From positions 558,001 through 622,000 of the forward strand of contig CAWIJO010000010.1 of assembly GCA_963836355.1 (NCBI GenBank): a stretch of 64,000 nucleotides of DNA, in the 5' to 3' direction. Of the stretch, positions 44,892-54,198 are shown in pieces. Made by a program: the position numbers and the translations under genes. Positions within the stretch are counted from its first letter, which is position 1; each line of letters begins with the position of its first letter. Below the pieces are notes generated by a model. That model had not been told where the DNA came from and did no database searches. It saw nothing but the letters and a program-made list of their open reading frames with translations. The stretch is from Palsa-506 sp963836355. Its GTDB lineage: Bacteria; Actinomycetota; Actinomycetes; Streptosporangiales; Streptosporangiaceae.

Positions 44892-46449
44892 TCAGCCGAT
44901 GAACCGGCGAAGGATGTTGGCCGTCAGCTGAGAAACCGCGCGGTCGATAGGGAGCGAGCACGGGTAGTTGATCGAGCCGGCGGAAAACACCGCGCCTCCC
45001 CCGTCGAGTTCATAGTGCACCATCTCGGCACCCGATCCGCCGGGGTTCATACCCTTGGCGAGTACCCGTGTGCCTGGCGGCGAACTGAGCGAAACCTTGT
45101 CCATTTCGTGCCCCGAGGCACCACCCGGGCAGCGCGTATGCAGGCTGTTCCGGCCGAACACGGCGCCGGTGCTAAGGCCGGTTCCATCGAAGGCCCAATG
45201 GCCGCCGTCGACGACCCGATACGGGGCGCCGGTCATCATGCCGGCGCGGGTGAATCCGACGCCGAGCAATGTCGCCTCCGGCTCGACCAGCATGCCGAAG
45301 CGGCTTTGCAGGTGGTCGCGATCGGCGTCGAGAACCCGTCCGTCGCCGTTGCGCACCACCATCGTCTGCGAGTCGAGGAAGTCCACTTCGCAGTTGATGC
45401 CGTTCCCGCCGAGATACATGAGTCGGCCACCGCTCAGCACCCAGGCGCGCACCCGCTCGTACATGACGCGCGACCAATACTCCGGATGACAGTTGAGGAT
45501 AAGCACCCGGTATGCGTCGAGGTCGACGATTCCCCAATGGAGCTGCACGTCCGCGTACAGGTCGTATGCGAACCTCTGTTGCTCGAGCCAGCCGAGCAGG
45601 CGCCACTCGGCGGGAGCCAACCCACACGCGTCTCGGCCCCCGACGGGATCGGTGATGCGTTCATGCAGCGGCAAGACATTCTCCGGCTCTGGCCGGTCGA
45701 ACGAAAGCGGCGCGTAGGCGTCTGTCCGCCAGGGTTCGGCCGTGGGCCGGGCGTAACGCTCCAGGTCTTGACGACGGTTTACAGACGGCGCCGACGGCAG
45801 TTCGATCGGGTCGATGTAGTTGCTGCGGCCGCCGAAGCTGTTGTACGCATTCCACGTTGCGGACGACGTTAGTACCGCGACCGGCGCCGTGGGCCGCGAC
45901 GGCGTGACGATCCATGGGAACGAGGTGAAAGCCCCGTCGGCGGAGTGGACGTGGAAGTAGTAGAGCCCGGAACGGTCGGGAGCGGTCACGAGGAGCGGGT
46001 CGCTCCAACCGACTCCTGTACGCGTGTAGTCACCGTCCGGCGTGACCTGGCGGGTGGCGAGGGGAGCATGGCTGTCGTATCCCAATGGCGCGACAAGCTC
46101 GCGTCGCCAACCGCAGCGCCACAGCTCGGCCCGGTACGAGGCTCGTGAGCTCACCCGTAGCTGCGCCGAGCTGCCGGCCGCTGACCACTTCGGCCATGCA
46201 TATCCGTAGATTCTGGTCTCCGAGCAGCCGGAGCTGCGCGGGCCGCCCGGGCACGACATCGACTATGGTTCGCTTCGGTCCGTAGCCGTCTCGGCTGAGG
46301 AACGCCTGATAGCGACCTGAGGGTGCATCGACGTGGATGGCGCCGGATGCGCGTGAACGTGTCTCGTAGGACCTCTCCGTGCCGATCAATTCGACCAAGA
46401 CGTCGCCGAGCGCGATGTAATGCTCGTCGCTCACGTATCCCACTAGCAC
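44892..46449 (-). pseudogene. N,N-dimethylformamidase large-subunit-like protein, one frameshift
   Basis: GTG 46449 has GAGGAG six bases upstream. The N-terminal part is a beta-sandwich (LGDVLVELIGTERSYETRSR, YQAFLSRDGYGPKRTIVDVV) like carboxypeptidase-regulatory domains. Near 46205 the frame changes, after which it reads IYGYAWPKWSAAGSSAQLRV, GLYYFHVHSADGAFTSFPWI VTP, SSATWNAYNSFGGRSNYIDP, VLILNCHPEYWSRVMYERVR and RLMYLGGNGINCEVDFLD, to a C-terminal NILRRFIG. This matches the N,N-dimethylformamidase beta-subunit C-terminal family, whose members hydrolyse amides. The break may be an assembly indel, as the rest is intact. Confidence 0.82.
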
Positions 46450-46455
46450 TCGCAA

Positions 46456-47128
46456 CTCCTCGTCGAAAGAAGTGTTGACAGCACGTCTTAGCGATCAACA
46501 GTCCCGCTGATCAAACCGTAGTTCAGCTTGCTGGACGAAGAGATCGCATGCGGCGCTCGATAGCCTGCCTCTCATTGTGAAAGGCCAGGATCGACGGAAC
46601 TGAGAGAAGAGGTTGCAAGCTGCAGCACGCGGCAGTCGACAGTAGGGCGGTCAGCGAATCGATCGTCACGTTGCCAGACGGCTCGGTGTTCACGCCGGGC
46701 CGATCGTCTCGGCGGCGCCCAGCGCTACGACCCGATCGCGGACACAAAGCTCGGCGGCTGGCGGAACCTGGTGTCGTGTTATTGCTTCGCCTCCGGTGCC
46801 CACGTTCGGGTAGCCTGAGACAGGCGCACACGACCGGGCCGATCAGCTCGGGCCAGCCTGCACGGCCGAGACGTTGCAGTTGCGTCTTCGCGTCTCAAGT
46901 GGCGAGAGCCCTGCCGTGGATTTGGTGAACGGGATTTCCTGGCAGAGGGCCGATCCCTCGACGGCAACAATCAACCCGGGCCTGATAGGCACGGTCGATT
47001 GTTGCCGCTTTACCCGTCGTCGGGCCAGCCCGATGGGCCGCTGCCGCGACAGGGGGACCCTAGAGCCGTCGTGCGGGAACGCCGCAACGCTGGTGGCCAA
47101 CCGCAGCTGAGTAGGAGGCGGAGCAACG
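46456..47128. other. Divergent intergenic region
   Basis: Separates the formamidase-like gene (leftward) from the acetyltransferase gene (rightward), so it should hold both promoters. A TTGACA at 46475-46480 exists, but no convincing -10 pair is seen. Short frames on both strands have no family match. Confidence 0.5.
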
Positions 47129-48013
47129 GTGCAGAACACGGTCAGCCGAAAGGACGTTGCTGCGGCCGCACTAGCCGCTGGCATCGCCGATCGAGTCGCG
47201 TGTGTACACGCGTCGCTGAGGTCGTTCGGCAACGTCGACGGTGGAGCCGAGGCGGTCGTGCATGGGTTGCTCGATGTCGGCACCACTCTCGTGGTTCCGA
47301 CATCGACGTTCCAGTTCTGTATGGCACCACGGCCGGATGGCCTGCCGCAGCAACCGTTCAACTCCGACAAAGACGGAAGCATGCCGCTTTCCAGCGAGCC
47401 CTCCGCCCGCTTCGACACCAAGGCTGACTTCGTCGATCCCGCTATGGGCGCTGTGCCTGCCGTCGTCCTGCATCTTCCTGGCCGCGTTCGTGGCAACCAT
47501 CCGCTCGCCTCCTTCACCGCGATCGGGCCGCTTGCACGCGAGGTCATCGAAGGTCAGACGCCCAGCCGCGTGTACGCGCCGCTCGAAGCCGTGATCGCGC
47601 GCCGCGGTGTCGTCGTTTGTATGGGCGTTGGACTCGACACTGTCACCTTGCTGCATCTTGCTGAGCTTCGGGCCGGTCTCAGGCTGCTTCGTCGCTGGGC
47701 GTGGTCGGCCGATGGCACCGTCGTCGAGGCCGTTCACGGCGGCTGCTCGCGGGGGTTCGAGCGGCTGGCCGAGGCAGTCCGCGGGGCCGAGAAACGGCAC
47801 CGGGTCGGCGACAGTACGTGGCGCATATTCGACGCCGGCTGGCTTCTTGCAGCTGCAACGAAGCGGTTCGTGGCCGACCCGGCGGCCGGCCTGTGCGCCG
47901 ATCCGAGCTGCGTACGCTGCACGGACCAGGCGGCACACGCTCTGAACCGCGCTCGAGTGCATGAAGGCATGGCAGCGAATGGATTGACACCAAGCCTGGA
48001 CTCTCTAGGTTGA
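47129..48013 (+). CDS. AAC(3)-family N-acetyltransferase-like protein
   Basis: 294 residues from GTG with GTAGGAGGCGGAG upstream. Family landmarks: CVHASLRSFGNVDGGAEAVV HGLL, TTLVVPTSTF, NHPLASFTAIGPLAREVIEG QTP, VYAPLEAVIARRGVVVCMGV GLDTVTLLHLAE and GGCSRGFERLAEAV. AAC(3)/FrbF-type enzymes acetylate amino groups on aminoglycosides or other amines with acetyl-CoA. Here it sits among a formamidase-like gene and a peptide transporter, so a metabolic acetyltransferase is as likely as antibiotic resistance. Confidence 0.88.
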   Translation: MQNTVSRKDVAAAALAAGIADRVACVHASLRSFGNVDGGAEAVVHGLLDVGTTLVVPTSTFQFCMAPRPDGLPQQPFNSDKDGSMPLSSEPSARFDTKADFVDPAMGAVPAVVLHLPGRVRGNHPLASFTAIGPLAREVIEGQTPSRVYAPLEAVIARRGVVVCMGVGLDTVTLLHLAELRAGLRLLRRWAWSADGTVVEAVHGGCSRGFERLAEAVRGAEKRHRVGDSTWRIFDAGWLLAAATKRFVADPAAGLCADPSCVRCTDQAAHALNRARVHEGMAANGLTPSLDSLG

Positions 48014-48087
48014 TCAGAATATGGGACTGACTTGCCGAGTTCGTGGACTATGCGCCAGGCCCTGGGCGTGCTCCGGTGGAGGGGTTA

Positions 48088-48162
48088 GATCAACACGGTC
48101 TCGCCGATGCTGGCGAGCAGGCTGCGTAGCTCGCCGATGGACAGGCGCAAGCCGGCGTGGCG
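48088..48162 (-). pseudogene. IS1634-type transposase C-terminal fragment
   Basis: Reads RHAGLRLSIGELRSLLASIG ETVLI before a stop, closely like the C-terminus of the complete transposase at 29407-31119 (AGLRMSVRELLTQLAGIGET). About 25 residues remain. The surrounding 48014-48499 has no gene and leads to the transporter operon. Confidence 0.6.
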
Positions 48163-48499
48163 GCTGAGTCCGGTCACGAACAGGTCACCCACTGCCTGCA
48201 ACTCTTGACAACACGTCGGTGAGTGGCATGCTCGGCAGAGGTTAAACCATAGTTGACCGATCTCGGGCTGGCCGATGGTCATGCCAGCATCGACGGCCAT
48301 GTTCGCGAACGCGCGGCATATCGGATCGAGATTCCGTCAGTGGGAGATCCCCAGGCTGCGCGACGTCGTTGCTGGGTGCGGTCGGCCCACGATGCAGACC
48401 CGACGTGGGATCCGCGCAGTAGTTGAGACCGGCCGGTATAACACGGCCGAGGCTTCCCAGCCCTCGAAAGCCTGGCTCGGCCTTGAAGGGAACGAGCTC

Positions 48500-50050
48500 A
48501 TGAGAAGGCCAAAGTCGCGCAGCATCTTGGCGGCTGTTTGTGCTCTGAGCGCGGTCGCTGCGTGCCAGAGCGCGAATGCGACCGGCAGCGGTGCTGCCGC
48601 TGGTTCGAACGCAAGTAAGGGTGGCACGTTGACGTACGGTTACACCGGTGGTGGCCTGACCAGCCTCAATCCCAACACCATCAATTCCGCCACCGAGCAG
48701 CCCGTCGCACCGCTGCTATTCGACGGTCTGACCCGGCTCGGGCCAGACGGGAAGCTGACTCCCGATCTCGCGACGTCGTGGCGTTCATCAACTGACAAGA
48801 AGACCTGGACCTTCACGCTGCGATCGGGCGTGAAGTATCATAGCGGCAGGGTCTTCACGGCAGAAGATGCCGTCGAGAACATCCAGTACGTGCTCGACCC
48901 GAAGAATGCGTCGTCCCAACGCACCCGGGTCATGGACATCGCGTCAATGTACGCCAAGAATGACACAACGCTTGTAATCAACCTCTCGAAGCCCGACGCG
49001 GTGCTGCCGGACGCGCTGACGTCGATCTACATGACCAACGTCGCCACCATCGGGCAGGTCAACCAGAATGGCGACGGAACCGGGCCATTCGCGCTCAAGT
49101 CGTTCGTGCCGGATGACCATGTCGACCTGGCGCGGTTCGGCGGATACTGGGGCCCCAAACCCAGCTTGGACGCGATCAACATCGAGCGCACCGCCGACCC
49201 AACGTCCGCCCTGACCTCGCTGCAGACCGGCCAGCTCGACATACTGTGGGGAGTGGACCCGACCAGCGTCGGGACGCTTCAGTCGAATCCCAGTCTCACA
49301 TTCCTGCGTTCCAAGTCGACATCGGGTACCTCCGTCATCCTGCTCGATACGACCTCGCCGCCGTTCGACAATATCGAGGCGCGCCAGGCGCTGGCCTACG
49401 CCGTTGACCGCAAGGCGATGGCCGACGCTGGGTACAACGGCATCGCCGACATCTCGACGGAGAACGACCCAGTCGACGTCAAAAGCCCTGACTACGACTC
49501 CAGCTTGCCAGCGTACGACTTCAACCTCGACAAGGCGAAGCAGTTGTTCGCTGAGGCCGGCGTCACGCGGGGATCGACGCTGACCTTCTGGACGCTGGCT
49601 GGCCGGCGCGGTGAGTGGACCACGATGGGCCAGATCCTCCAGGCCGACCTCAAGAAGATCGGCATTAACCTCACGATCCAGCAAGAGGAAACGAGCACCT
49701 GGGTCGCCAAGTTCGGGCCTAGCGGCAAAAAGTACCCGAACATGATGGTGATGGACTTCCTCTCCTTCCCTCCGGTGCCAGCTTTCGCCCTGCAGTTCTT
49801 CACCACCGGAGACTGCGAGTGCAACTGGTCGAACGCTCAGTACGACGCGCTCATGCGGCAAACGTTCGCCGCCACGTCGGATCAGGCCCGCGAGGCGGCC
49901 GAGGACCAGATGCAGCAGCTGCTCAACGAGGAGGTACCTGCGGTGGTTCTCATGCAGAACACCACGCTCGTCGCGGTGCAGAAGACAGTCCGCGGCGTGT
50001 GGCTGGCAGGCGACGGCACACCACAGCTGGCCCGGGCTTCGCTGCCCTGA
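48500..50050 (+). CDS. ABC transporter family 5 (peptide/Ni type) substrate-binding lipoprotein
   Basis: 516 residues from ATG 48500 with GAAGGGAA upstream; the frame is open earlier, but the signal peptide fixes this start. Signal RSILAAVCALSAVAAC with lipidated Cys22, then GGTLTYGYTGGGLTSLNPNT, TPDLATSWRSSTDKKTWTFT LRSGVKYHSGRVFTAEDAV (SBP_bac_5 signature) and NIEARQALAYAVDRKAMADA. It captures di/oligopeptide-like or similar ligands outside the membrane and hands them to the permeases encoded next. First gene of a five-gene operon. Confidence 0.95.
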   Translation: MRRPKSRSILAAVCALSAVAACQSANATGSGAAAGSNASKGGTLTYGYTGGGLTSLNPNTINSATEQPVAPLLFDGLTRLGPDGKLTPDLATSWRSSTDKKTWTFTLRSGVKYHSGRVFTAEDAVENIQYVLDPKNASSQRTRVMDIASMYAKNDTTLVINLSKPDAVLPDALTSIYMTNVATIGQVNQNGDGTGPFALKSFVPDDHVDLARFGGYWGPKPSLDAINIERTADPTSALTSLQTGQLDILWGVDPTSVGTLQSNPSLTFLRSKSTSGTSVILLDTTSPPFDNIEARQALAYAVDRKAMADAGYNGIADISTENDPVDVKSPDYDSSLPAYDFNLDKAKQLFAEAGVTRGSTLTFWTLAGRRGEWTTMGQILQADLKKIGINLTIQQEETSTWVAKFGPSGKKYPNMMVMDFLSFPPVPAFALQFFTTGDCECNWSNAQYDALMRQTFAATSDQAREAAEDQMQQLLNEEVPAVVLMQNTTLVAVQKTVRGVWLAGDGTPQLARASLP

Positions 50051-50099
50051 CGATGCCGACCCGCCGTCCGGTGGCACGCTGCAGGTTGGAGGAACCGAG

Positions 50100-51068
50100 A
50101 TGCTGCGGTACGTCACGAGGCGCGCCGTCATCAGCATGCTGATGCTCGCGCTGGCCTCGTTGCTGATCTTCGTCGTGCTGCGCGTGCTGCCCGGAGATCC
50201 GGTTACGACGCTGGCCGGCCAGTCCGAGGGCATCAGCTCCAGCCAACTCGCCCAGCTGCGCCACGGGCTAGGCCTGGATCGCCCCCTGATCGTCCAGTAC
50301 GGGTCGTGGGTGGCAGGCATGTTCGCCGGCCACTTCGGGACGTCATACCTTAGCCGGGAGCCGGTCCAGGCCCTGATGGCCGGCCGGATTGGGCCAACGA
50401 TCGAACTTATCGTGGCATCGCTGCTCCTGGCGCTTACCGTATCGGTGCCGATAGCCGTCTTCGCGGCGATGCATCCACGCGGGCTCATCGACCGCATTGG
50501 CACCGGTCTCGCCTCGTTCGGCATGTCGATGCCGTCCTACCTCGCCGCGATCGGCCTCCTCGTTGTGTTCGCGGTGAAGCTTCGGTGGTTGCCGGCCCGT
50601 GGGTATGTCTCGATATTCAGCGACCCGGTCCAGAATCTCCGACTCATCGCCCTGCCTGCCGCAGCGCTCGCGATCAGCACCGGCGCCCCGATCCTGCAAT
50701 TCCTTCGCGCCTCGCTCGCCGAATCCAGCGAGGCTGCCTTCATCCGCACGGCCGAGGGGAAGGGCATGCTAAGGCCGGCTGCGATTCGCAAGCACGCCAC
50801 ACCTAACGCGCTGATACCGACTCTGACCGTCGTCGGCATGACCATTGGCCAGCTTCTCGGCGGTGTCGTAATCATCGAGTACATCTTCAGCTGGCCGGGC
50901 CTGGGCGCTTTGATTGTCGACTCCATTTTCACCCGCGACTATGCGGTCCTGCAGACGTCAATCCTGTTCGCGGCGGGTGCGTTCATTTTCACGACACTCG
51001 TCATCGACCTGCTTTGCGGCATCCTCGACCCGCGCCTGAAGGCAGCGGCGCGGGAGGTTGCCGCATGA
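50100..51068 (+). CDS. ABC transporter permease, DppB/OppB type
   Basis: 322 residues. Six-helix permease beginning LRYVTRRAVISMLMLALASL LIFVVLRVLPGDPV, with the inner-membrane loop LRASLAESSEAAFIRTAEGK GM that docks the ATPases (EAA motif) and LLGGVVIIEYIFSWPGLGAL. It has a ribosome site (GGAGG) seven bases upstream of ATG. Its stop overlaps the next ATG. Forms the channel with the DppC-type partner. Confidence 0.95.
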   Translation: MLRYVTRRAVISMLMLALASLLIFVVLRVLPGDPVTTLAGQSEGISSSQLAQLRHGLGLDRPLIVQYGSWVAGMFAGHFGTSYLSREPVQALMAGRIGPTIELIVASLLLALTVSVPIAVFAAMHPRGLIDRIGTGLASFGMSMPSYLAAIGLLVVFAVKLRWLPARGYVSIFSDPVQNLRLIALPAAALAISTGAPILQFLRASLAESSEAAFIRTAEGKGMLRPAAIRKHATPNALIPTLTVVGMTIGQLLGGVVIIEYIFSWPGLGALIVDSIFTRDYAVLQTSILFAAGAFIFTTLVIDLLCGILDPRLKAAAREVAA

Positions 51069-51961
51069 GAGTGCTGGCAGCGCAGGCACCTTCGACGGGA
51101 CCCTCCCGCGGCGGCGCGGAGCTGCCGGGCCGGCAGAATCTGCTGGCACGGTTGGTGCGCAGGCCGCTGGGCCTGCTGACATTCACCATCTTGATCCTGC
51201 TCTTGGTTTCTGCGCTATTTGCTCCCGTCCTCGTTCCTCACCCGCCCGACGCCATATCTGTGGCCGACCGCTTCCAGGGCCCGTCGACGGCGCATTGGTT
51301 CGGTACAGACGAGCTCGGCCGCGACCTGTTCAGCCGATTGCTGGCCGGCGGCCGGATTGCCCTCGGTATCGCCTTCGGCGCGGCCGCGATCTCGACGATC
51401 CTCGGTACTCTCTGGGGCGGCCTGGCCGCACAGGCTGGTGGTTTGCTGGACGAGGTACTCATGCGCGGCGCGGACATCGTGATGGCGATCCCGCTCATGC
51501 TGTTTGCACTCGTTCTCGTCGCCGCATCCGGCCCGTCGCTGCCGGTACTCATTGTCCTCATTGGGCTGCTGCTCACGCCCGCATCGGCTCGCCTGGCCCG
51601 GGTGGCCGTGCTCGCAGAGATCAGGTCGGACTATTGCCGCGCCGCGGTCGCGCTCGGTGTGCCGCAAGCGCGGATCCTCTTCGGCGAACTGCTACCAAAC
51701 GCGGCGCCGGTGATCATCGCGCGGACCGCCGTCGCCGCCGCGGACGCAATGATCATCGAGGCAAGCCTGAGCTTCGTCGGCCTCGGCGTGCCACCGCCGG
51801 CCGCATCGTGGGGCACCTTAGTCCAGGACGGCTACTCGCAGATCTTCCATGCCTTTTACTACGTGCTGTTCCCGGCTGCGACGATCTTGCTGACCATATG
51901 GTCACTGAACACGCTCGGAGAACAGCTGCGGCAGCTTCTCGACCCGCGGACGACGCGATGA
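51065..51961 (+). CDS. ABC transporter permease, DppC/OppC type
   Basis: 298 residues starting at the ATGA overlap. N-terminal OppC_N segment RPLGLLTFTILILLLVSALF APVL, then HWFGTDELGRDLFSRLLAGG RIAL, a hallmark of the family, the EAA loop VLAEIRSDYCRAAVALGVPQ and EASLSFVGLGVPPPAASWGT. Pairs with the upstream permease. Confidence 0.95.
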   Translation: MRVLAAQAPSTGPSRGGAELPGRQNLLARLVRRPLGLLTFTILILLLVSALFAPVLVPHPPDAISVADRFQGPSTAHWFGTDELGRDLFSRLLAGGRIALGIAFGAAAISTILGTLWGGLAAQAGGLLDEVLMRGADIVMAIPLMLFALVLVAASGPSLPVLIVLIGLLLTPASARLARVAVLAEIRSDYCRAAVALGVPQARILFGELLPNAAPVIIARTAVAAADAMIIEASLSFVGLGVPPPAASWGTLVQDGYSQIFHAFYYVLFPAATILLTIWSLNTLGEQLRQLLDPRTTR

Positions 51962-52983
51962 CTGACTCGATCCCGGCCGGCCGGACTCCGCTTCTGCGGG
52001 TCGAGGATCTCTCGGTGGCGTTCCCCCGTAAGGGCGGCAAGCCGGTCTCCCCAGTCCGCGGCGTCTCATTCGTGCTCGGCCACGGACAGCGGCTCGGGCT
52101 GGTCGGCGAGTCGGGCAGTGGCAAGTCGCTCACGGCGCTGGCATTGCTGCGCTTGCTTCACGAGCCGGTCACGGTCCGCGGCCGTGTGCTCCTGAGCGGT
52201 CGTGACCTGCTGCGGTTGTCGGCACGTGAGATGGCCGACGTCCGTGCGCGGCGCATGAGTCTCATCTACCAGGACCCGATGTCCGCATTGAACCCCGTCT
52301 TCAGCGTCGGCCGGCAGATCGTCGAGGCGATCCGGCTTGCCACTCGGGTTTCGCGTAGGGACGCACGCACGGGAGCGATCGAGCTGCTCGGCGACGTCGG
52401 GGTAGCGGAGCCGCGTCGCCGGATCGACAGCTACCCCCACGAGTTCTCCGGAGGCATGCGCCAGCGCGTCGTGATCGCGATGGCTCTGGCGAGCAATCCC
52501 GATGTCCTCATCGCGGATGAACCGACGACCGCACTCGACGTCACGACCCAAGGACTGGTCATGGACCTGCTGAGCCGGATCGTGGTGGAACGCGGGCTAT
52601 CCGTGGTCCTCATCACCCATGATCTCGGTGTGGCCGCGGGGTTCTGCGATGAGATCGGGGTCATGTACAGCGGCCGGGTTGTCGAGAGGGCATTGATCGA
52701 CGACATCTACTCCCGGCCTGTCCATCCCTATACCGAGGCGCTGCTCGGTGCTGTCTGCCGTTTGGATACAGACGTGAGGCGGCCCATGCCGGCCATCGAA
52801 GGCCAGCCCCCCAGGCCCGACCGGCTACCAACCGGTTGCACGTTCCATCCGAGATGCCGGTACTCAGCCCAGCGATGCGCCGACGAGATCCCCCAGCCCG
52901 TACAGGTGACCGGCGCGCGATTCGCTGAATGTCACCTCGCTGCCGCCCGCGCGGCGTCATTTACCGGCGGGGACTCCGGATGA
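51958..52983 (+). CDS. ABC transporter ATPase, DppD/OppD type
   Basis: 341 residues. Walker A VGESGSGKSLTALALL, Q-loop YQDPMSALNPVFSVG, signature FSGGMRQRVVIAMALASNPD, Walker B VLIADEPTTALDV and H-switch ITHDLGVAAGFCD. The C-terminal Cys cluster (GCTFHPRCRYSAQRC) is the oligopeptide-type extension that may bind an Fe-S cluster. Starts in an ATGA overlap with the permease gene. Confidence 0.95.
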   Translation: MTDSIPAGRTPLLRVEDLSVAFPRKGGKPVSPVRGVSFVLGHGQRLGLVGESGSGKSLTALALLRLLHEPVTVRGRVLLSGRDLLRLSAREMADVRARRMSLIYQDPMSALNPVFSVGRQIVEAIRLATRVSRRDARTGAIELLGDVGVAEPRRRIDSYPHEFSGGMRQRVVIAMALASNPDVLIADEPTTALDVTTQGLVMDLLSRIVVERGLSVVLITHDLGVAAGFCDEIGVMYSGRVVERALIDDIYSRPVHPYTEALLGAVCRLDTDVRRPMPAIEGQPPRPDRLPTGCTFHPRCRYSAQRCADEIPQPVQVTGARFAECHLAAARAASFTGGDSG

Positions 52984-54101
52984 CTCATCCCCTTTCCGGC
53001 GGGGGCAAGTCCACTCCGTTGCCGACCGCCGTCGCCCTTTGTGCCGAAGACCTGCGGCGGCATTACGCCTTGCGCGGCGCTGGCGCGCCGCACGGTGGTG
53101 ACGTCGTCCGGGCGGTCGACGGCGTCTCTTTCAAGGTGCGCAAGGGCGAGACGTTCGGGCTCGTTGGGGAGTCCGGATCGGGAAAATCGACGCTTGCGCG
53201 CCTGCTGCTGCGGCTCGAACATCCGACGTCGGGTCGTGTGGTCCTCGATGGCAAGGACCTGATGGGCATCCCCGGCCGTGACCTACGGCGTGAGCGGCGT
53301 CGAATTCAGCTCGTTTTCCAGGACGCGTTCGGCGCTCTCAATCGGCGGAAGACGGTTTCGCAGATCATCGGGTTGCCCCTGCGGGTGCATTTCAAGCTCA
53401 CGGGAGAGGCGCGAGATAGGCGGGTACGCGAACTGCTGGAGGTGGTCGGCCTCGGCCCTGAACTCGCGGCTTGCTACCCACATCAGCTATCGGGCGGACA
53501 ATGCCAACGCGTTGGGATAGCCCGGGCGCTTGCTTTGGAGCCCGAGTTCATCGTGCTGGACGAGGCCGTTTCCGCAGTGGACGTCTCCATCCGTGCGCAA
53601 ATCCTTAACCTGCTGCGCGAACTTCAAGAACAGTTGACGCTTACCTATCTGTTCATTTCACACGACCTGGCAATCGTGCGCTACATGTCGACGACGGTGG
53701 CGGTGATGTACCAGGGGCGAATCGTCGAGTCTGGCCCGCGGGACCGTCTGTTCCACGACCCGCTTCACCCCTATACACGCAGTCTCATGAGTTCGATTCC
53801 TGTCCCGGACCCTGCCGCGGAGCGCGAGCGCGTGGACCAGGCGGCCGGCAGTGCCGGTGATGTCGGCGCGGCGCCGGTCACTGGCTGCCGGTACCGCCCG
53901 CGCTGCCCGATCGGTGCGTTGTCGGAGCGATGCGAAAAGGAAGTTCCGCCGCTCGTCGAGATTGCGCCCGAGCATCGCGTGGCGTGCCACTTTCCGCAGT
54001 CCTCCGCAGCCGTCTCGCGGCTGCCATCCGCAGCACGGTTGCGAGGCGGCGCTACCGAGCTCCCGTCCGCAGAGCTGGCGAACGAAGCGAGGTCCGGGTG
54101 A
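52980..54101 (+). CDS. ABC transporter ATPase, DppF/OppF type
   Basis: 373 residues, again from an ATGA overlap. Walker A GLVGESGSGKSTLARLL, signature LSGGQCQRVGIARALALEPE, Walker B FIVLDEAVSAVDVS, and H-switch FISHDLAIVRYMS. The C-terminal extension has CRYRPRCPIGALSERC. The signature helix has Gln-Cys where Gln-Arg/Gln is usual, a conservative variation. It completes a full importer. The tail after about residue 340 is Ser/Ala-rich and may be frayed. Confidence 0.94.
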   Translation: MTHPLSGGGKSTPLPTAVALCAEDLRRHYALRGAGAPHGGDVVRAVDGVSFKVRKGETFGLVGESGSGKSTLARLLLRLEHPTSGRVVLDGKDLMGIPGRDLRRERRRIQLVFQDAFGALNRRKTVSQIIGLPLRVHFKLTGEARDRRVRELLEVVGLGPELAACYPHQLSGGQCQRVGIARALALEPEFIVLDEAVSAVDVSIRAQILNLLRELQEQLTLTYLFISHDLAIVRYMSTTVAVMYQGRIVESGPRDRLFHDPLHPYTRSLMSSIPVPDPAAERERVDQAAGSAGDVGAAPVTGCRYRPRCPIGALSERCEKEVPPLVEIAPEHRVACHFPQSSAAVSRLPSAARLRGGATELPSAELANEARSG

Positions 54102-54198
54102 ACGGCAGCACGCCGAGCTTGTCCGCAGCTGCCCCGCGAATGCTTGCCGCTCAATCAGGACTCCGCCGTGGCCGCTAGTGAGTAGTACCATCCTGCAT

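Noticed and set aside
47129..48013. Confident aminoglycoside-resistance gene
   Set aside because: The family also includes acetyltransferases of other amines, and its neighbours point to metabolism; resistance cannot be claimed from sequence.
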